A DNA stretch of 64,000 bases. Source: CAYWKS01 sp964458935. GTDB lineage: Bacteria; Planctomycetota; Phycisphaerae; Phycisphaerales; Zrk34. Within the stretch, counting starts at the first letter, position 1. The number at the start of each line of letters is the position of its first letter. Below the pieces are notes generated by a model. The model made no database searches. It had not been told where the DNA came from and was given only the letters and a program-made list of their open reading frames with translations. The position numbers and the translations under genes are program-made. This document shows, piece after piece, positions 1 through 8,541 of this stretch. The stretch lies in contig CAYWKS010000004.1 in the NCBI GenBank assembly GCA_964458935.1, positions 62,001-126,000 of the forward strand, read 5' to 3'.

Positions 1-341
1 CGATTCTGCGACACTACAAGGTCAAGCGTGTCGTCACCGGCATGGCGCACATCACCGGCGGGGGGCTGGTGGGCAATCTCAACCGGTGCCTGCCCCCGAA
101 GCTCGACGCCCGGGTCGAGCGGTCGGCGTGGACCGTCCCACCGGTCTTCCGCTTCCTCGCCGACCAGGGAAGGATCGATCAGGACGAACTGGATCGGGTC
201 TTCAACTGCGGGATCGGCTTCTGCCTGATCGTGCGGCCGAACTTCGCCGACTCGATCGCCCGGCAACTCCAGCGGGCGGGGGAAACGGTGTACAGGCTCG
301 GGCGGATCACCCGCGGCAGCGGTCGCGTCCACCTGACTTGA
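1..341 (+). CDS. purM: Phosphoribosylformylglycinamidine cyclo-ligase (AIR synthase), C-terminal part
   Basis: The gene enters from the left edge; codons run from base 3 and 112 residues are visible. The segment around MAHITGGGLVGNLNRCLP and the later FNCGIGFCLIV stretch are typical of the PurM C-terminal ATP-binding lobe. The enzyme closes the imidazole ring of 5-aminoimidazole ribotide in cytoplasmic de novo purine synthesis, using ATP and FGAM. The stop is TGA at 339-341. The N-terminal two thirds lie outside the window. A perfect 9-bp hairpin follows 57 bp downstream but has no T tract. Confidence 0.9.
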   Translation, partial: ILRHYKVKRVVTGMAHITGGGLVGNLNRCLPPKLDARVERSAWTVPPVFRFLADQGRIDQDELDRVFNCGIGFCLIVRPNFADSIARQLQRAGETVYRLGRITRGSGRVHLT

Positions 342-895
342 GCACCCCGGCGCACGGGGCTGCACGCGGAACCCGGTGAAGGCGGTGCACGCCATGGCGA
401 GGTGCGCAACATCGCGCACCTCGACGGGTGCCCCATACGCGGGTGCAATACGGGTGATTTGGCGCGGCCGCGTGACCCCCATGATTTCAGAACCGACGGC
501 GGAATGAAAGGCGGTCCTGCCGATGTTAACCGGCTCGCCCGTATATGGGTCTGCCGCTGGCAGTCGAGGCCCAAACAGGGCAGCGACCACGGCAACGGCC
601 TGTTATCAGGCCCTCGGGAGAACGGTGCTGGCTTCCCGGCCGAGGTTCACCATCCGGCCCCGAGGGCACTACCAATAGGCATACGGTGCCGCAACGGCAT
701 CGCGCAGCTTATGTCGCAAAGTGTGGTGAACCCCCAAATTCCGCGGCACAAGTCGCAAGTCCATCGTGCCGAGGCCGCGAGACATGGGCGGGAAGCCAAC
801 CGCTATGTGCGTCACGGTACCCATTGCCGGTCAGGCGTGCAACCCGCCGGGGTGTTCACGGCCGCCGCGAGCCCGACCCCGCCACCTCAAGGCCG
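342..895. other. Intergenic stretch without a recognised gene
   Basis: About 550 bp separate purM from the rpsA promoter. The open frames here have no family resemblance and no ribosome binding site. The only clear structure is a perfect 9-bp hairpin at 399-422 with a 6-nt loop. It has no T run, so it would be at best a weak terminator. No tRNA, SRP, tmRNA or RNase P core was recognised by eye; a covariance-model search would be needed to exclude a diverged RNA. Confidence 0.4.
399..422 (+). other. Perfect 9-bp hairpin downstream of purM
   Basis: GAGGTGCGC at 399-407 pairs exactly with GCGCACCTC at 414-422 across a 6-nt loop. It lies 57 bp after the purM stop and lacks a T tract. It could be a processing or pause site, or a Rho-type 3' end structure. 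Confidence 0.4.
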
Positions 896-925
896 TTGCA
901 CCCTGAACGACGGCTAAGTTATACT
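896..925 (+). promoter_or_regulatory. Putative sigma-70-type promoter of rpsA
   Basis: A TTGCAC hexamer at 896-901 and a TATACT hexamer at 920-925 are separated by 18 bp. Transcription would start near 932, giving a leader of roughly 147 nt before the proposed TTG start at 1079. S1 genes often carry leaders that serve autoregulation; that role here is inferred. Confidence 0.55.
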
Positions 926-1078
926 GCGGGGCTCGACTGCCTGTGGAAGAACATCGAGCGCCGCGTGGCGCTCACCACGGCGGTACCACGCTCGGCCGCG
1001 CGGCCCGATGTCATCGGGCCGCATGCATGGCCGGCCTCGCCCGCGCGGCGAGGCGGAACAACACAGACGGAACACCTC

Positions 1079-2982
1079 TTGGTCGACTACAACCTCATCG
1101 CAGAACTGGACGTCTCCGACGACGAAGCCCAACAGCTACTCGAGCAGGCGACGACGGAGACCGGGTCCGACGTGCTCCACGACCTGCTCATCGAAGAGGA
1201 GCAGGAGTTCAAGCCCGGGACGATGCTCACGGGCAACGTGGTCGGCTTCGCGGGCGACGACGTCGTTGTCGACGTCGGGTTCAAGAGTGAAGGCCTGATC
1301 AACAAGGGCGAGTTCGACGACATCACCGCCATCGAGGCCGGCCAGTCCGTCGAGGTCCTGCTCGAAGGCATCGACGCCGAGACCGGCACGATCCAGCTCT
1401 CCAAGCGCAAGGCCGACCGCATCCGCGGCTGGGAAAACATCATCAACACCAAGGGCGAGGGCGACGACGTCGAGGGCCGCGTCATGCGGAAGATCAAGGG
1501 CGGCCTGCTCGTGGACATCGGCGTGCCCGTGTTCCTGCCCGCCAGCCAGGTGGACGTCCGCCGGCCCAGCGACATCGGCGAGTTCATCGGCAAGGACATC
1601 CGCGCCAAGGAGCTCAAGATCGACACCGAGCGCCGCAACATCGTCATCTCCCGTCGCAAGCTGATCGAAGAAGAGCGCGCCGAGGCCCGCAGCAAGCTCC
1701 TGTCCAACCTCCAGGAGGGCGACAGCATCCACGGCACCGTCAAGAACATCGCCGACTTCGGCGCGTTCGTCGACCTCGGCGGGATCGACGGCCTGCTGCA
1801 CATCACCGACATGAGCTGGGGCCGCATCAACCATCCGTCCGAGATGGTCAAGATCGACGACAAGATCGACGTCGTCGTGCTCAACATCGACCGGGACAAG
1901 GAGAAGATCAGCCTGGGCCTGAAGCAGAAGGGCCCCAACCCCTGGGACGAGATCGAGCAGCGCTACCCGGTCAACAACCGCGTCAAGGGCACCGTGGTCA
2001 ACCTCATGAGCTGCGGCGCGTGCGTCAAGCTCGAGGAAGGCATCGAGGNNNNNNNNNNCCTTGCTGGCGTCCCCGACGCATCCGTTCCCGCATCTCCGAG
2101 ATGAGCTGGTCCCGGAGGATCAACCACCCCTCGGAGCTGGTGTCGATCGGCGAGGAGGTCGAGGTCGTCGTGCTCGACATCGACAAGGACAAGCAGGAGA
2201 TCTCGCTCGGCATGAAGCAGACCGAGGTCAATCCCTGGGACCTGGTCGCCGAGAAGTACCCGCCCGGCACCGTCGTCGAGGGCAAGGTCCGCAACCTCAC
2301 CAACTACGGCGCTTTCGTGGAGATCGAGCCCGGCGTGGATGGCATGCTCCACGTCTCCGACCTGTCGTGGACCAAGAAGGTCGCCCACCCCAACGAGCTG
2401 CTCCGCAAGGGCCAGTCCGTCCAGTGCGTCGTGCTGGAGGTCGACCAGGAGAAGCAGCGGATCAGCCTGGGCATCAAGCAGTTGACCGAGGACCCGTGGC
2501 TCAACGCGATCCCCGCCCACTACCAGCCGGGCATGATCGTCCAGGGCAAGGTGACCAAGATCACCAACTTCGGCGTCTTCGTCGAGCTCGAGGACGACCT
2601 CGAGGGCCTGCTGCACATCTCCGAGCTGGCCGACCACAAGGTCGAGAACCCCCAGGACGTGGTCAAGGCCGGCGACGAGGTCGAGGTCAAGATCCTCCGC
2701 GTGGACATCGAGGAGCGGAAGATCGGCCTGTCGCTCAAGCGGGCGCAATGGTCGGCCGAGGCCGAGTCGGCCTCCGACCGCGCGACGCAGACGGCCGGCG
2801 AGCCGGCACGCGGCGGCATGGACGATCACTCCGGCCTGCTGGGCACGGACAAGATCAGCTTCGGCGCCGGCGGCGCTCACGTCGCCGAGCAGGCCTCCGA
2901 GCAACTCCCCGCCGACGAGTCGGACGCCGGTGAGGAATCGGACGCCGGTGAGGCGGAACCCGAGAGCGACCCCGCGTCGTAA
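1079..2982 (+). CDS. rpsA: 30S ribosomal protein S1, interrupted by an assembly gap
   Basis: S1 binds mRNA on the 30S subunit and helps translation initiation. Six S1 (OB-fold) repeats can be followed. Repeats 1-3 lie before the gap; repeat 3 is a classic copy ending SLGLKQKGPNPWDE. Repeat 4 is cut by the Ns, and repeats 5 and 6 are intact before an acidic tail of about 70 residues. The frame is open far upstream with no in-frame ATG, so I chose TTG 1079 (MVDYNLIAELDV), where S1-like sequence begins. The two sides of the gap are in different frames, and about 30 bases after the gap (2059-2091) do not read as S1. The true gene probably needs only about 11 bases between 2048 and 2092. Repeat 4 also reads SCGAC where paralogous repeats have a YGAF-like motif. 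Confidence 0.92.
2049..2058. other. Assembly gap (10 N) inside rpsA
   Basis: Ten N bases mark a scaffold join. The reading frame before the gap differs from that after it, and the first ~30 bases after it do not code for S1, so the contig end is probably erroneous and the true gap length is not 10. Confidence 0.99.
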
Positions 2983-3013
2983 CGGCGTTTGGCCACGACC
3001 CAATGAACCCACG

Positions 3014-3046
3014 CAGCGCGGCGGCCTTCGCCGCGCTGTTTTTTTT
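3014..3046 (+). terminator. Rho-independent terminator of rpsA
   Basis: A perfect 10-bp stem (3014-3023 with 3029-3038) and a 5-nt loop are followed directly by eight T residues (3039-3046). It sits 31 bp after the rpsA stop and 22 bp before the end of the convergent tetR gene. Confidence 0.92.
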
Positions 3047-3068
3047 GCCGTCTGGGCTTGTATTGGAA

Positions 3069-3704
3069 TCAGCCGATGCGGTCCTGGAGGAGGTGCTCGG
3101 CGATGCGTCGGCCGATCCGCGCCGCGCGATCATCGCCGGTGACCTGTCGCATCACGATCACCCCGCTGACCACGGCCACGAACTCATCGGCGAAAGCGTC
3201 GGGCTCCGCCGCGCCCGCGGACCGTGCCAGGTCACCGGCCATCGCGCGGCTTTGCAGCACGTGCTCCCGCGCGACCTGGTGCGCCGGGTCGTGCAACGCG
3301 GGGAACTCCGCCGCGGCGTTGATGAACAGGCACCCCCGGAACCGAGGATCGTTGAACCACACGTCCAGCACGTCGAAGAAGGCGAGCAGCCGCGCCCGCG
3401 GGTCGTTGCCGGCGCGAGCGTCGATCATCTTCATCCACAGCTCTCGCTCCCAGCGATCGCGCCAGCGCATCGCTTCCAGTACCAGGTCATCCTTCGACTC
3501 GAAGTGGTTGTAGAAGGTTGTCTTGGTGACCCCGACCTCGTTGATCACGCGGTCCAGGCCGACGGCGTGAATGCCGTGCTCGTAGAACAGGTTGGTGGCG
3601 GTCATGATCAGCCGCTCACGGGTGTTGGCCGGCTCGAAGTCCGGCACGAACAGATCGCACGCCCGGGTGGCGCCGGATTTTCCGGATGGGTCCGCCATGG
3701 TCAT
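3069..3704 (-). CDS. TetR/AcrR family transcriptional regulator
   Basis: The 211-residue protein has an N-terminal helix-turn-helix (about residues 25-75, with the typical GVTKTTFYNHFESKDDL recognition segment) and a divergent C-terminal ligand-binding helical domain. TetR proteins are usually dimeric repressors released by a small ligand. ATG 3704 is preferred because GGGAG lies 8 nt upstream; ATG 3698 is an alternative. The gene is divergent from the methyltransferase/cupin pair. The 198-bp space between holds two TTGAC/GTCAA palindromes, so it probably represses itself and the divergent genes. The inducer is unknown. Confidence 0.88.
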   Translation of the reverse strand: MTMADPSGKSGATRACDLFVPDFEPANTRERLIMTATNLFYEHGIHAVGLDRVINEVGVTKTTFYNHFESKDDLVLEAMRWRDRWERELWMKMIDARAGNDPRARLLAFFDVLDVWFNDPRFRGCLFINAAAEFPALHDPAHQVAREHVLQSRAMAGDLARSAGAAEPDAFADEFVAVVSGVIVMRQVTGDDRAARIGRRIAEHLLQDRIG

Positions 3705-3741
3705 AACCGCTGCTCCCGCGTTCAGCACGGCATTATTGCTC

Positions 3742-3792
3742 GTCAACACGCGGGTTGACCATAAGTCAACCCTAACTTGACCGCGAGTCAAG
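3742..3792. promoter_or_regulatory. Tandem palindromic operators between tetR and the methyltransferase gene
   Basis: The first site, 3752-3772, is a perfect inverted repeat with 8-bp arms (GGGTTGAC / GTCAACCC) and a 5-bp spacer. The second, 3776-3792, has 6-bp arms (CTTGAC / GTCAAG) and the same 5-bp spacer. Their centres are 22 bp apart, about two helical turns. An extra GTCAAC half-site lies at 3742-3747. Spacing and symmetry fit two TetR dimers bound on one DNA face. Confidence 0.75.
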
Positions 3793-3901
3793 CGACAGGC
3801 CGCTCACCGTGGCTTATGTTTGCACGAGCAAGCCGGCGACGGGCCGACGGGAGCGCCCGCCGCCGCACCGCAACCGACACGGATTGACAGGAGACAACCC
3901 C

Positions 3902-5011
3902 ATGTGCAGCAATTGCGGCATCCCCGCGCAGCTCGAATCGGACCAGGCGTTCGCCGAGCGGATGATGAACATGATGAACGAGGCATCGCTGGCGTTGATG
4001 ACGTCCATCGGCCACCGGACGGGCTTGTTTGACACGATGGCCGACCAGGCCTCATCGACCGCCCGGCAGATCGCGGATCGGGCGGGCCTGAACGAGCGGT
4101 ATGTCCGCGAATGGCTGGGGGCCATGACCACCGGCCGCCTGGTCGAGCACGATGCGGCGGCGGGGACGTATCGCCTGCCGGCGGATCATGCGGCCTGGCT
4201 GACCCGCGCGGCCAGCCCGAACAACATCGCCGCGCCCATGCAGTTCTTCGCGGTGCTCGCCGGCGTGGAGTCGAAGATCGTCGATTGCTTCCGCCACGGC
4301 GGCGGTGTGCCGTACGATCGGTACGACCGGTTCAACGAGGTCATGGCCGAGGAAAGCGCCCAGACCGTTGTCGCCGTGATCGCCGACCACGTGGTGCCGA
4401 TGCTCGGCGACGCGATGATCGATCGGCTGCGTGCCGGGGCGGAGGTGCTCGACGTCGGCTGCGGCAGCGGGCGGGCCCTGGTCGAACTGGCGTCGCTGTT
4501 CCCCAACAGCCGTTTCACGGGCTACGACCTGTTGCCCGACGCCATCGCCGCGGCGCAGCGGCATGCCGCACAACGCGGTGTGTCGAACGCGACCTTCGCG
4601 GTCCGCGACGTCGCCGAGCCCTTCGGCAATGAGCAGTTCGACCTGATCACCACCTTTGACGCGGTGCACGACCAGGCGCGGCCCGATCTGGTGCTGGCGA
4701 ACATCCACGCAGCGCTGAAGCCCGACGGCCTGTATCTGATGCAGGACATCGCCATGCAGACCCCGCACGGCGACAACCTGGACCACCCGCTGGGCCCGTT
4801 CATCTACACGATCTCGTGCCTGCACTGCATGAGCGTCTCCCTGGCGCAGGGCGGCATGGGGCTGGGCGCCGCGTGGGGCCGACAGATGGCCGTCGACATG
4901 CTCAACGCCGCGGGTTTTGCCGATGTGGCCGTGGTCCAGCTCGATCACGACGTCCAGAACTTCTGGTATACGATGCGGAAGGCGCCGACCGCGCGGTCGG
5001 CCGCGGCCTGA
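3902..5011 (+). CDS. SAM-dependent methyltransferase with N-terminal winged helix
   Basis: The 369-residue protein begins with a winged-helix-like dimerisation region (residues ~20-110, including the RYVREWLGAM segment). A Rossmann methyltransferase domain follows, with the SAM motif VLDVGCGSGRALVEL near residue 183 and a FDLITTFDAVHD motif downstream. The architecture resembles class I methyltransferases of the Rv2258c type. The substrate cannot be predicted. The start is ATG 3902 with CAGGAG 8 nt upstream, and the N-terminus carries a CSNC motif. It is divergent from tetR and followed 30 bp later by a cupin gene, suggesting a TetR-controlled two-gene unit. Confidence 0.85.
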   Translation: MCSNCGIPAQLESDQAFAERMMNMMNEASLALMTSIGHRTGLFDTMADQASSTARQIADRAGLNERYVREWLGAMTTGRLVEHDAAAGTYRLPADHAAWLTRAASPNNIAAPMQFFAVLAGVESKIVDCFRHGGGVPYDRYDRFNEVMAEESAQTVVAVIADHVVPMLGDAMIDRLRAGAEVLDVGCGSGRALVELASLFPNSRFTGYDLLPDAIAAAQRHAAQRGVSNATFAVRDVAEPFGNEQFDLITTFDAVHDQARPDLVLANIHAALKPDGLYLMQDIAMQTPHGDNLDHPLGPFIYTISCLHCMSVSLAQGGMGLGAAWGRQMAVDMLNAAGFADVAVVQLDHDVQNFWYTMRKAPTARSAAA

Positions 5012-5041
5012 CGCCCGAGCACCGGACACGAAAGGACCACC

Positions 5042-5401
5042 ATGCCCCGCCTGATCGAAGCGCCATCGCAAGTGCCGCCGGCCGGCTCACCGCCCAAGCG
5101 GATCCACGAGTACGTCGGCCGCGTCAACACCGGCGACGACCGCGTCAGCGTCGCCCACATGGTCTCGCCGAGCGGCTGGTCCGAGCCGGCCCAGACGCCG
5201 GAGTTCCGCGAGATCACGCTGGTGCTGCGCGGGTCGATGCGCGTCGAACACGCCGACGGGACGATCGACGTCAACGCCGGCCAGGCGATCATCACCGAGC
5301 CCGGCGAGCGGGTCCGCTACGCGACGCCGGGCGCCGACGGTGCGGAGTATGTCGCCGTCTGCCTGCCGGCGTTCTCCCCGGAGACCGTGCGGCGTGAATG
5401 A
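5042..5401 (+). CDS. Small cupin-domain protein
   Basis: This 119-residue single-domain protein is built on a cupin beta-barrel (about residues 30-110). In the region where cupin motif 1 normally carries the metal-binding HxH, it reads SGWSEPAQTPEFREITLVLRG, so the usual histidines are absent. It may bind no metal or use other ligands, as in cupins that serve as sensors or binding proteins. The start has AAGGA a few bases upstream. It follows the methyltransferase by 30 bp and is probably co-transcribed with it. Confidence 0.8.
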   Translation: MPRLIEAPSQVPPAGSPPKRIHEYVGRVNTGDDRVSVAHMVSPSGWSEPAQTPEFREITLVLRGSMRVEHADGTIDVNAGQAIITEPGERVRYATPGADGAEYVAVCLPAFSPETVRRE

Positions 5402-5510
5402 ACCGCCTGCCGCGGGCCCGATCGGCCACGACCCGGGAGCGGGCCGACCCGGTCGTTTGACGTCCGGTGCGGCATCGGCTGTACTCCGGTCTCCCGGCAA
5501 GGAGACCTCG

Positions 5511-6755
5511 ATGGATGGTGATCGACTGCAATGGTTCAGGGACGCGGCGTTCGGGATGTTTGTGCACTGGGGCATCTACGCCGTCCCCGCCGGGCACTGG
5601 CCCGGCAGCGACCAGGACCACGGCGAGTGGATTCAACAGACCGCCCAGGTCCCCACGGCGGAGTACGAGAAGTTCGCCGCGCAGTTCAACCCGACCGGGT
5701 TCGACGCTGAGCAATGGGTGGGCCTGGCCAAGGATGCGGGCATGAAGTACCTGGTGGTGACGACCAAGCACCACGACGGGTTCTGCATGTTCGACACGAA
5801 GCTGACGGATTACAACATCGTGCAGGCCACGCCGTACGGCCGCGATCCGATGAAGGCCCTGGCCGTGGCGTGCGAGAGGGCCGACCTGCCGTTGTGCTTC
5901 TACTACTCGGTGAAGGACTGGCATCATCCGGAGTATCCCACGCTCTACACCCGCCGCCGAAAGATCACCCCGGACGGGTTCCACGCCTACCCTAACCCCG
6001 ATGCCGACTACAACAAGTACCTCGACTACCTCGAAGGTCACATGACCGAGTTGCTGAGCAACTACGGCCCGATCGGGATCATGTGGTTCGACATGTCCGG
6101 CGGCGGCCCGGCCGAGCATCGCGAGCGGGCCGAGCGGGTGATTGACACCATTCACCGCCTTCAGCCGGACTGCCTGATCAACAATCGCTTCAGCGGGATC
6201 GGCGCGGACTACGGCACACCGGAGCAGCACATCCCCGGCAGCCAGTCCGCCGAACCGTTCGAGGTCTGCATGACGCTCAATCGCCACTGGGCCTACAACC
6301 GCAACGACGATGAGTGGAAGGACGCCAAGACGGTCGTGAGCAACCTCGCCGACATCCGCGGCAAGGGCGGCAACTACCTGCTGAACGTCGGGCCGACCGC
6401 CGAGGGCATCATCCCGGACCCGGCGCCGGCGATCCTTCGAGAAGTCGGGCAGTGGCTGCGGACCAACGGCGAGTCGATCTACCCCGCCGGGCCCAAGGGC
6501 CGCATCCGCACCGAGAAGACCATCGCGTCCGTCACGAGCCGGCCCGGGCGGCATTACCTGCACGTCCACGAGTGGCCCGAGGACCGCCGCCTGTTCATCA
6601 TCGACTTCTACGACCAGTTCCGCGGGGCGTACCTGCTGGCTGATCCGCAACGCGCCCCGTTGAAGGTCGACGTCTATCGCCGCAGCCTGATGATCCACCT
6701 GCCGGACCAGGCCCCGGACCCGCTCGACAGCGTCGTGGTGCTGGAGATCGAGTAG
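5511..6755 (+). CDS. Alpha-L-fucosidase (GH29)
   Basis: The 414-residue protein matches GH29 throughout: FGMFVHWGIYAVPAG near the N-terminus, TTKHHDGFCMFD around residue 90, and the nucleophile region GIMWFDMSGG, with Asp194 the likely catalytic nucleophile. GH29 enzymes release terminal alpha-L-fucose by a retaining mechanism. No signal peptide is visible, suggesting intracellular action on imported oligosaccharides. ATG 5511 is chosen because AAGGAG lies 6 nt upstream. It is about the length of the GH29 catalytic domain plus a short C-terminal beta domain. Sulfatases at 47-51 kb could supply related polysaccharide substrates. Confidence 0.9.
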   Translation: MDGDRLQWFRDAAFGMFVHWGIYAVPAGHWPGSDQDHGEWIQQTAQVPTAEYEKFAAQFNPTGFDAEQWVGLAKDAGMKYLVVTTKHHDGFCMFDTKLTDYNIVQATPYGRDPMKALAVACERADLPLCFYYSVKDWHHPEYPTLYTRRRKITPDGFHAYPNPDADYNKYLDYLEGHMTELLSNYGPIGIMWFDMSGGGPAEHRERAERVIDTIHRLQPDCLINNRFSGIGADYGTPEQHIPGSQSAEPFEVCMTLNRHWAYNRNDDEWKDAKTVVSNLADIRGKGGNYLLNVGPTAEGIIPDPAPAILREVGQWLRTNGESIYPAGPKGRIRTEKTIASVTSRPGRHYLHVHEWPEDRRLFIIDFYDQFRGAYLLADPQRAPLKVDVYRRSLMIHLPDQAPDPLDSVVVLEIE

Positions 6756-6833
6756 CGCGATGCGGCCGGCGATCGGGCGTTTGACGGCAGCGGGGCCGTG
6801 CGGTTCACTAGGGCCCGTGCATGGAGAAACGTG

Positions 6834-8252
6834 ATGCCCGAGAAACGCTACGTCCACGCCAAGGCCACGCTCGAAGAGCACGGACAGGCTCACCTGCTCG
6901 CGTTCTATGATGAGTTGGACGACGACCAGCGGGTCGGCCTGCTCGACCAGATCGAGCAGATCGATTTCGACCAGGTCGACCGGCTCATCGAGAGCCATGT
7001 CAAGGCCAAGCCGCAGTTCGAGCTGCCCGAAGACACGTCGCCGGCGCCGTACTATCCGGTTCGGCCGACCGACGACCTGATCGGGAGGTACGCCGAGGCC
7101 CGCCGACGCGGCGACGAGTTGCTGCGGCAGGGCAAGGTCGGGGCGTTCGTCGTGGCCGGCGGGTCGGGGACGCGGCTGGGCTGGCCCGGGCCCAAGGGCA
7201 CCTTCCCCGCGACGCCCGTGTCCGCCATGCCCCTGTTCCAGGTCTTCGCCGCGTACCTGCGGAAGGTCCAGGACAAGTACGACGCCATCGTGCCGTGGTA
7301 CATCATGACCAGCCCGGCGAACGACGCCGAGACCCGCGCCTTCTTCGAGGAACACCGGCACTTCGAACTCGACCCGGCCAACGTGCGATTCTTCGCGCAG
7401 GGCACCATGCCGTGCATCGGCTACGACGGGAAGATCCTGCTCGACGACAAGCACGAGATCGCCCGCTCCGCCGATGGCCACGGCGGGTCGCTCAAAGCGC
7501 TCGCCCGAGGCGGGGCGCTCGACGACATGACCCAACGCGGCATCGAACACCTCAGTTACTTCCAGGTCGACAACCCGCTGGTCAAGTGCGTCGATCCGCT
7601 GTTCATCGGGCTGCACGCGCTCGACAACGCCCAGATGTCCAGTAAGATGATCCCCAAGAACGGGCCCCGCGAAAAGCTAGGCAACTTCTGCGTCATCGAC
7701 GGCCGGGTCAACGTCATCGAGTACTCCGATCTGCCGGATGAGCTGGCCGAACAGCGCACCGCCGGCGGCGAGCTCCGCTTCCTCGCCGGGTCGATCGCGA
7801 TCCACGTGATCGCCGCCGAGTTCGTGCAGCGGCTCAACGCCGGCGAGCTGTCGCTGCCGTGGCACCGCGCCGACAAGAAGATCCCGCACCTGGACCTGGC
7901 CACCGGCGCGCGGATCGAACCGACCCAGCCCAACGGGGTCAAGCTCGAGCAGTTCGTGTTCGACGCGCTGCCGCTGTGCGACTCGAGCGTGGTGCTGGAG
8001 ACGGTGCGGGAGGAGGAGTTCGGCCCGATCAAGAACGCCGAGGGCCCCGACTCGCCGCAGACCAGCCGCAAACTTCAAGTCAACCGCGCCGGTCGCTGGC
8101 TGGCCCAGGTGGGCGTCACCGTGCCCCACGACAAACAGGGCGCCGTCGATGCGACGATCGAGTTGAGCCCGCTGACGGCGATCGAGCCGGACGACCTGAA
8201 GCAAGTCGACCTGCCGGATCGCATCGACGCCGGCGCGAAGGTGGCGTTATGA
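6834..8252 (+). CDS. UDP-N-acetylglucosamine/UDP-sugar pyrophosphorylase family protein
   Basis: The 472-residue protein contains the nucleotidyltransferase signature AGGSGTRLGWPGPKGTFP near residue 106 and the eukaryote-like UDPGP/UAP1 fold downstream (QGTMPCIGYDGKILL, YFQVDNPLVKCVDP). Members join UTP and a sugar 1-phosphate, mostly GlcNAc-1-P, to form UDP-sugar plus pyrophosphate in the cytoplasm. This differs from the bacterial GlmU type; UAP1-like enzymes do occur in Planctomycetota and related groups. ATG 6834 has GGAG upstream. It follows the fucosidase by 78 bp. Sugar specificity is not determined by the sequence alone. Confidence 0.86.
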   Translation: MPEKRYVHAKATLEEHGQAHLLAFYDELDDDQRVGLLDQIEQIDFDQVDRLIESHVKAKPQFELPEDTSPAPYYPVRPTDDLIGRYAEARRRGDELLRQGKVGAFVVAGGSGTRLGWPGPKGTFPATPVSAMPLFQVFAAYLRKVQDKYDAIVPWYIMTSPANDAETRAFFEEHRHFELDPANVRFFAQGTMPCIGYDGKILLDDKHEIARSADGHGGSLKALARGGALDDMTQRGIEHLSYFQVDNPLVKCVDPLFIGLHALDNAQMSSKMIPKNGPREKLGNFCVIDGRVNVIEYSDLPDELAEQRTAGGELRFLAGSIAIHVIAAEFVQRLNAGELSLPWHRADKKIPHLDLATGARIEPTQPNGVKLEQFVFDALPLCDSSVVLETVREEEFGPIKNAEGPDSPQTSRKLQVNRAGRWLAQVGVTVPHDKQGAVDATIELSPLTAIEPDDLKQVDLPDRIDAGAKVAL

Positions 8253-8316
8253 TCGATTGCACTGGCCGTGGCCGATAGTCCGGGCGAGAATCTGCATCGC
8301 TCTGAAAGGGGGTCGT

Positions 8317-8541
8317 ATGTCCGATCAATCGAGCAACTGGTTTGTCTGGATCGCCGGCGGAATCCTGATCGTGGCGATGCTGGCCGTTGTGGGCGGTGGT
8401 TTCATGTGGGTGAGGACTTCAGGTGTGCATACGATTTCCGGGGCCGCACCTGTGCATGCCGCCGCTCCCAACACGGCATCCGTGCCCGCGACGGCTCACG
8501 CAGCGCACGGCGACGCCAATGCGCCTAATGCAGTGCCATGA
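8317..8541 (+). CDS. Small single-pass membrane protein, unknown function
   Basis: The 74-residue product has one hydrophobic helix (about residues 8-31, WFVWIAGGILIVAMLAVV) and a short Ala/His-rich tail. The start has GAAAGGGGG 4-5 nt upstream, a strong ribosome site. Its end overlaps the convergent glycerate kinase gene by 17 bp. No family was recognised; the good start signal and transmembrane helix argue that it is real. Confidence 0.55.
   Translation: MSDQSSNWFVWIAGGILIVAMLAVVGGGFMWVRTSGVHTISGAAPVHAAAPNTASVPATAHAAHGDANAPNAVP

Noticed and set aside
402..917. 171-codon open frame before rpsA
   Set aside because: No ribosome site, no family resemblance, overlaps the rpsA promoter; the residue pattern looks like GC-driven noise.
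545..1078. N-terminal extension of S1 from an upstream start
   Set aside because: The frame is open by chance across the promoter and leader; S1-like sequence begins only at about 1079.
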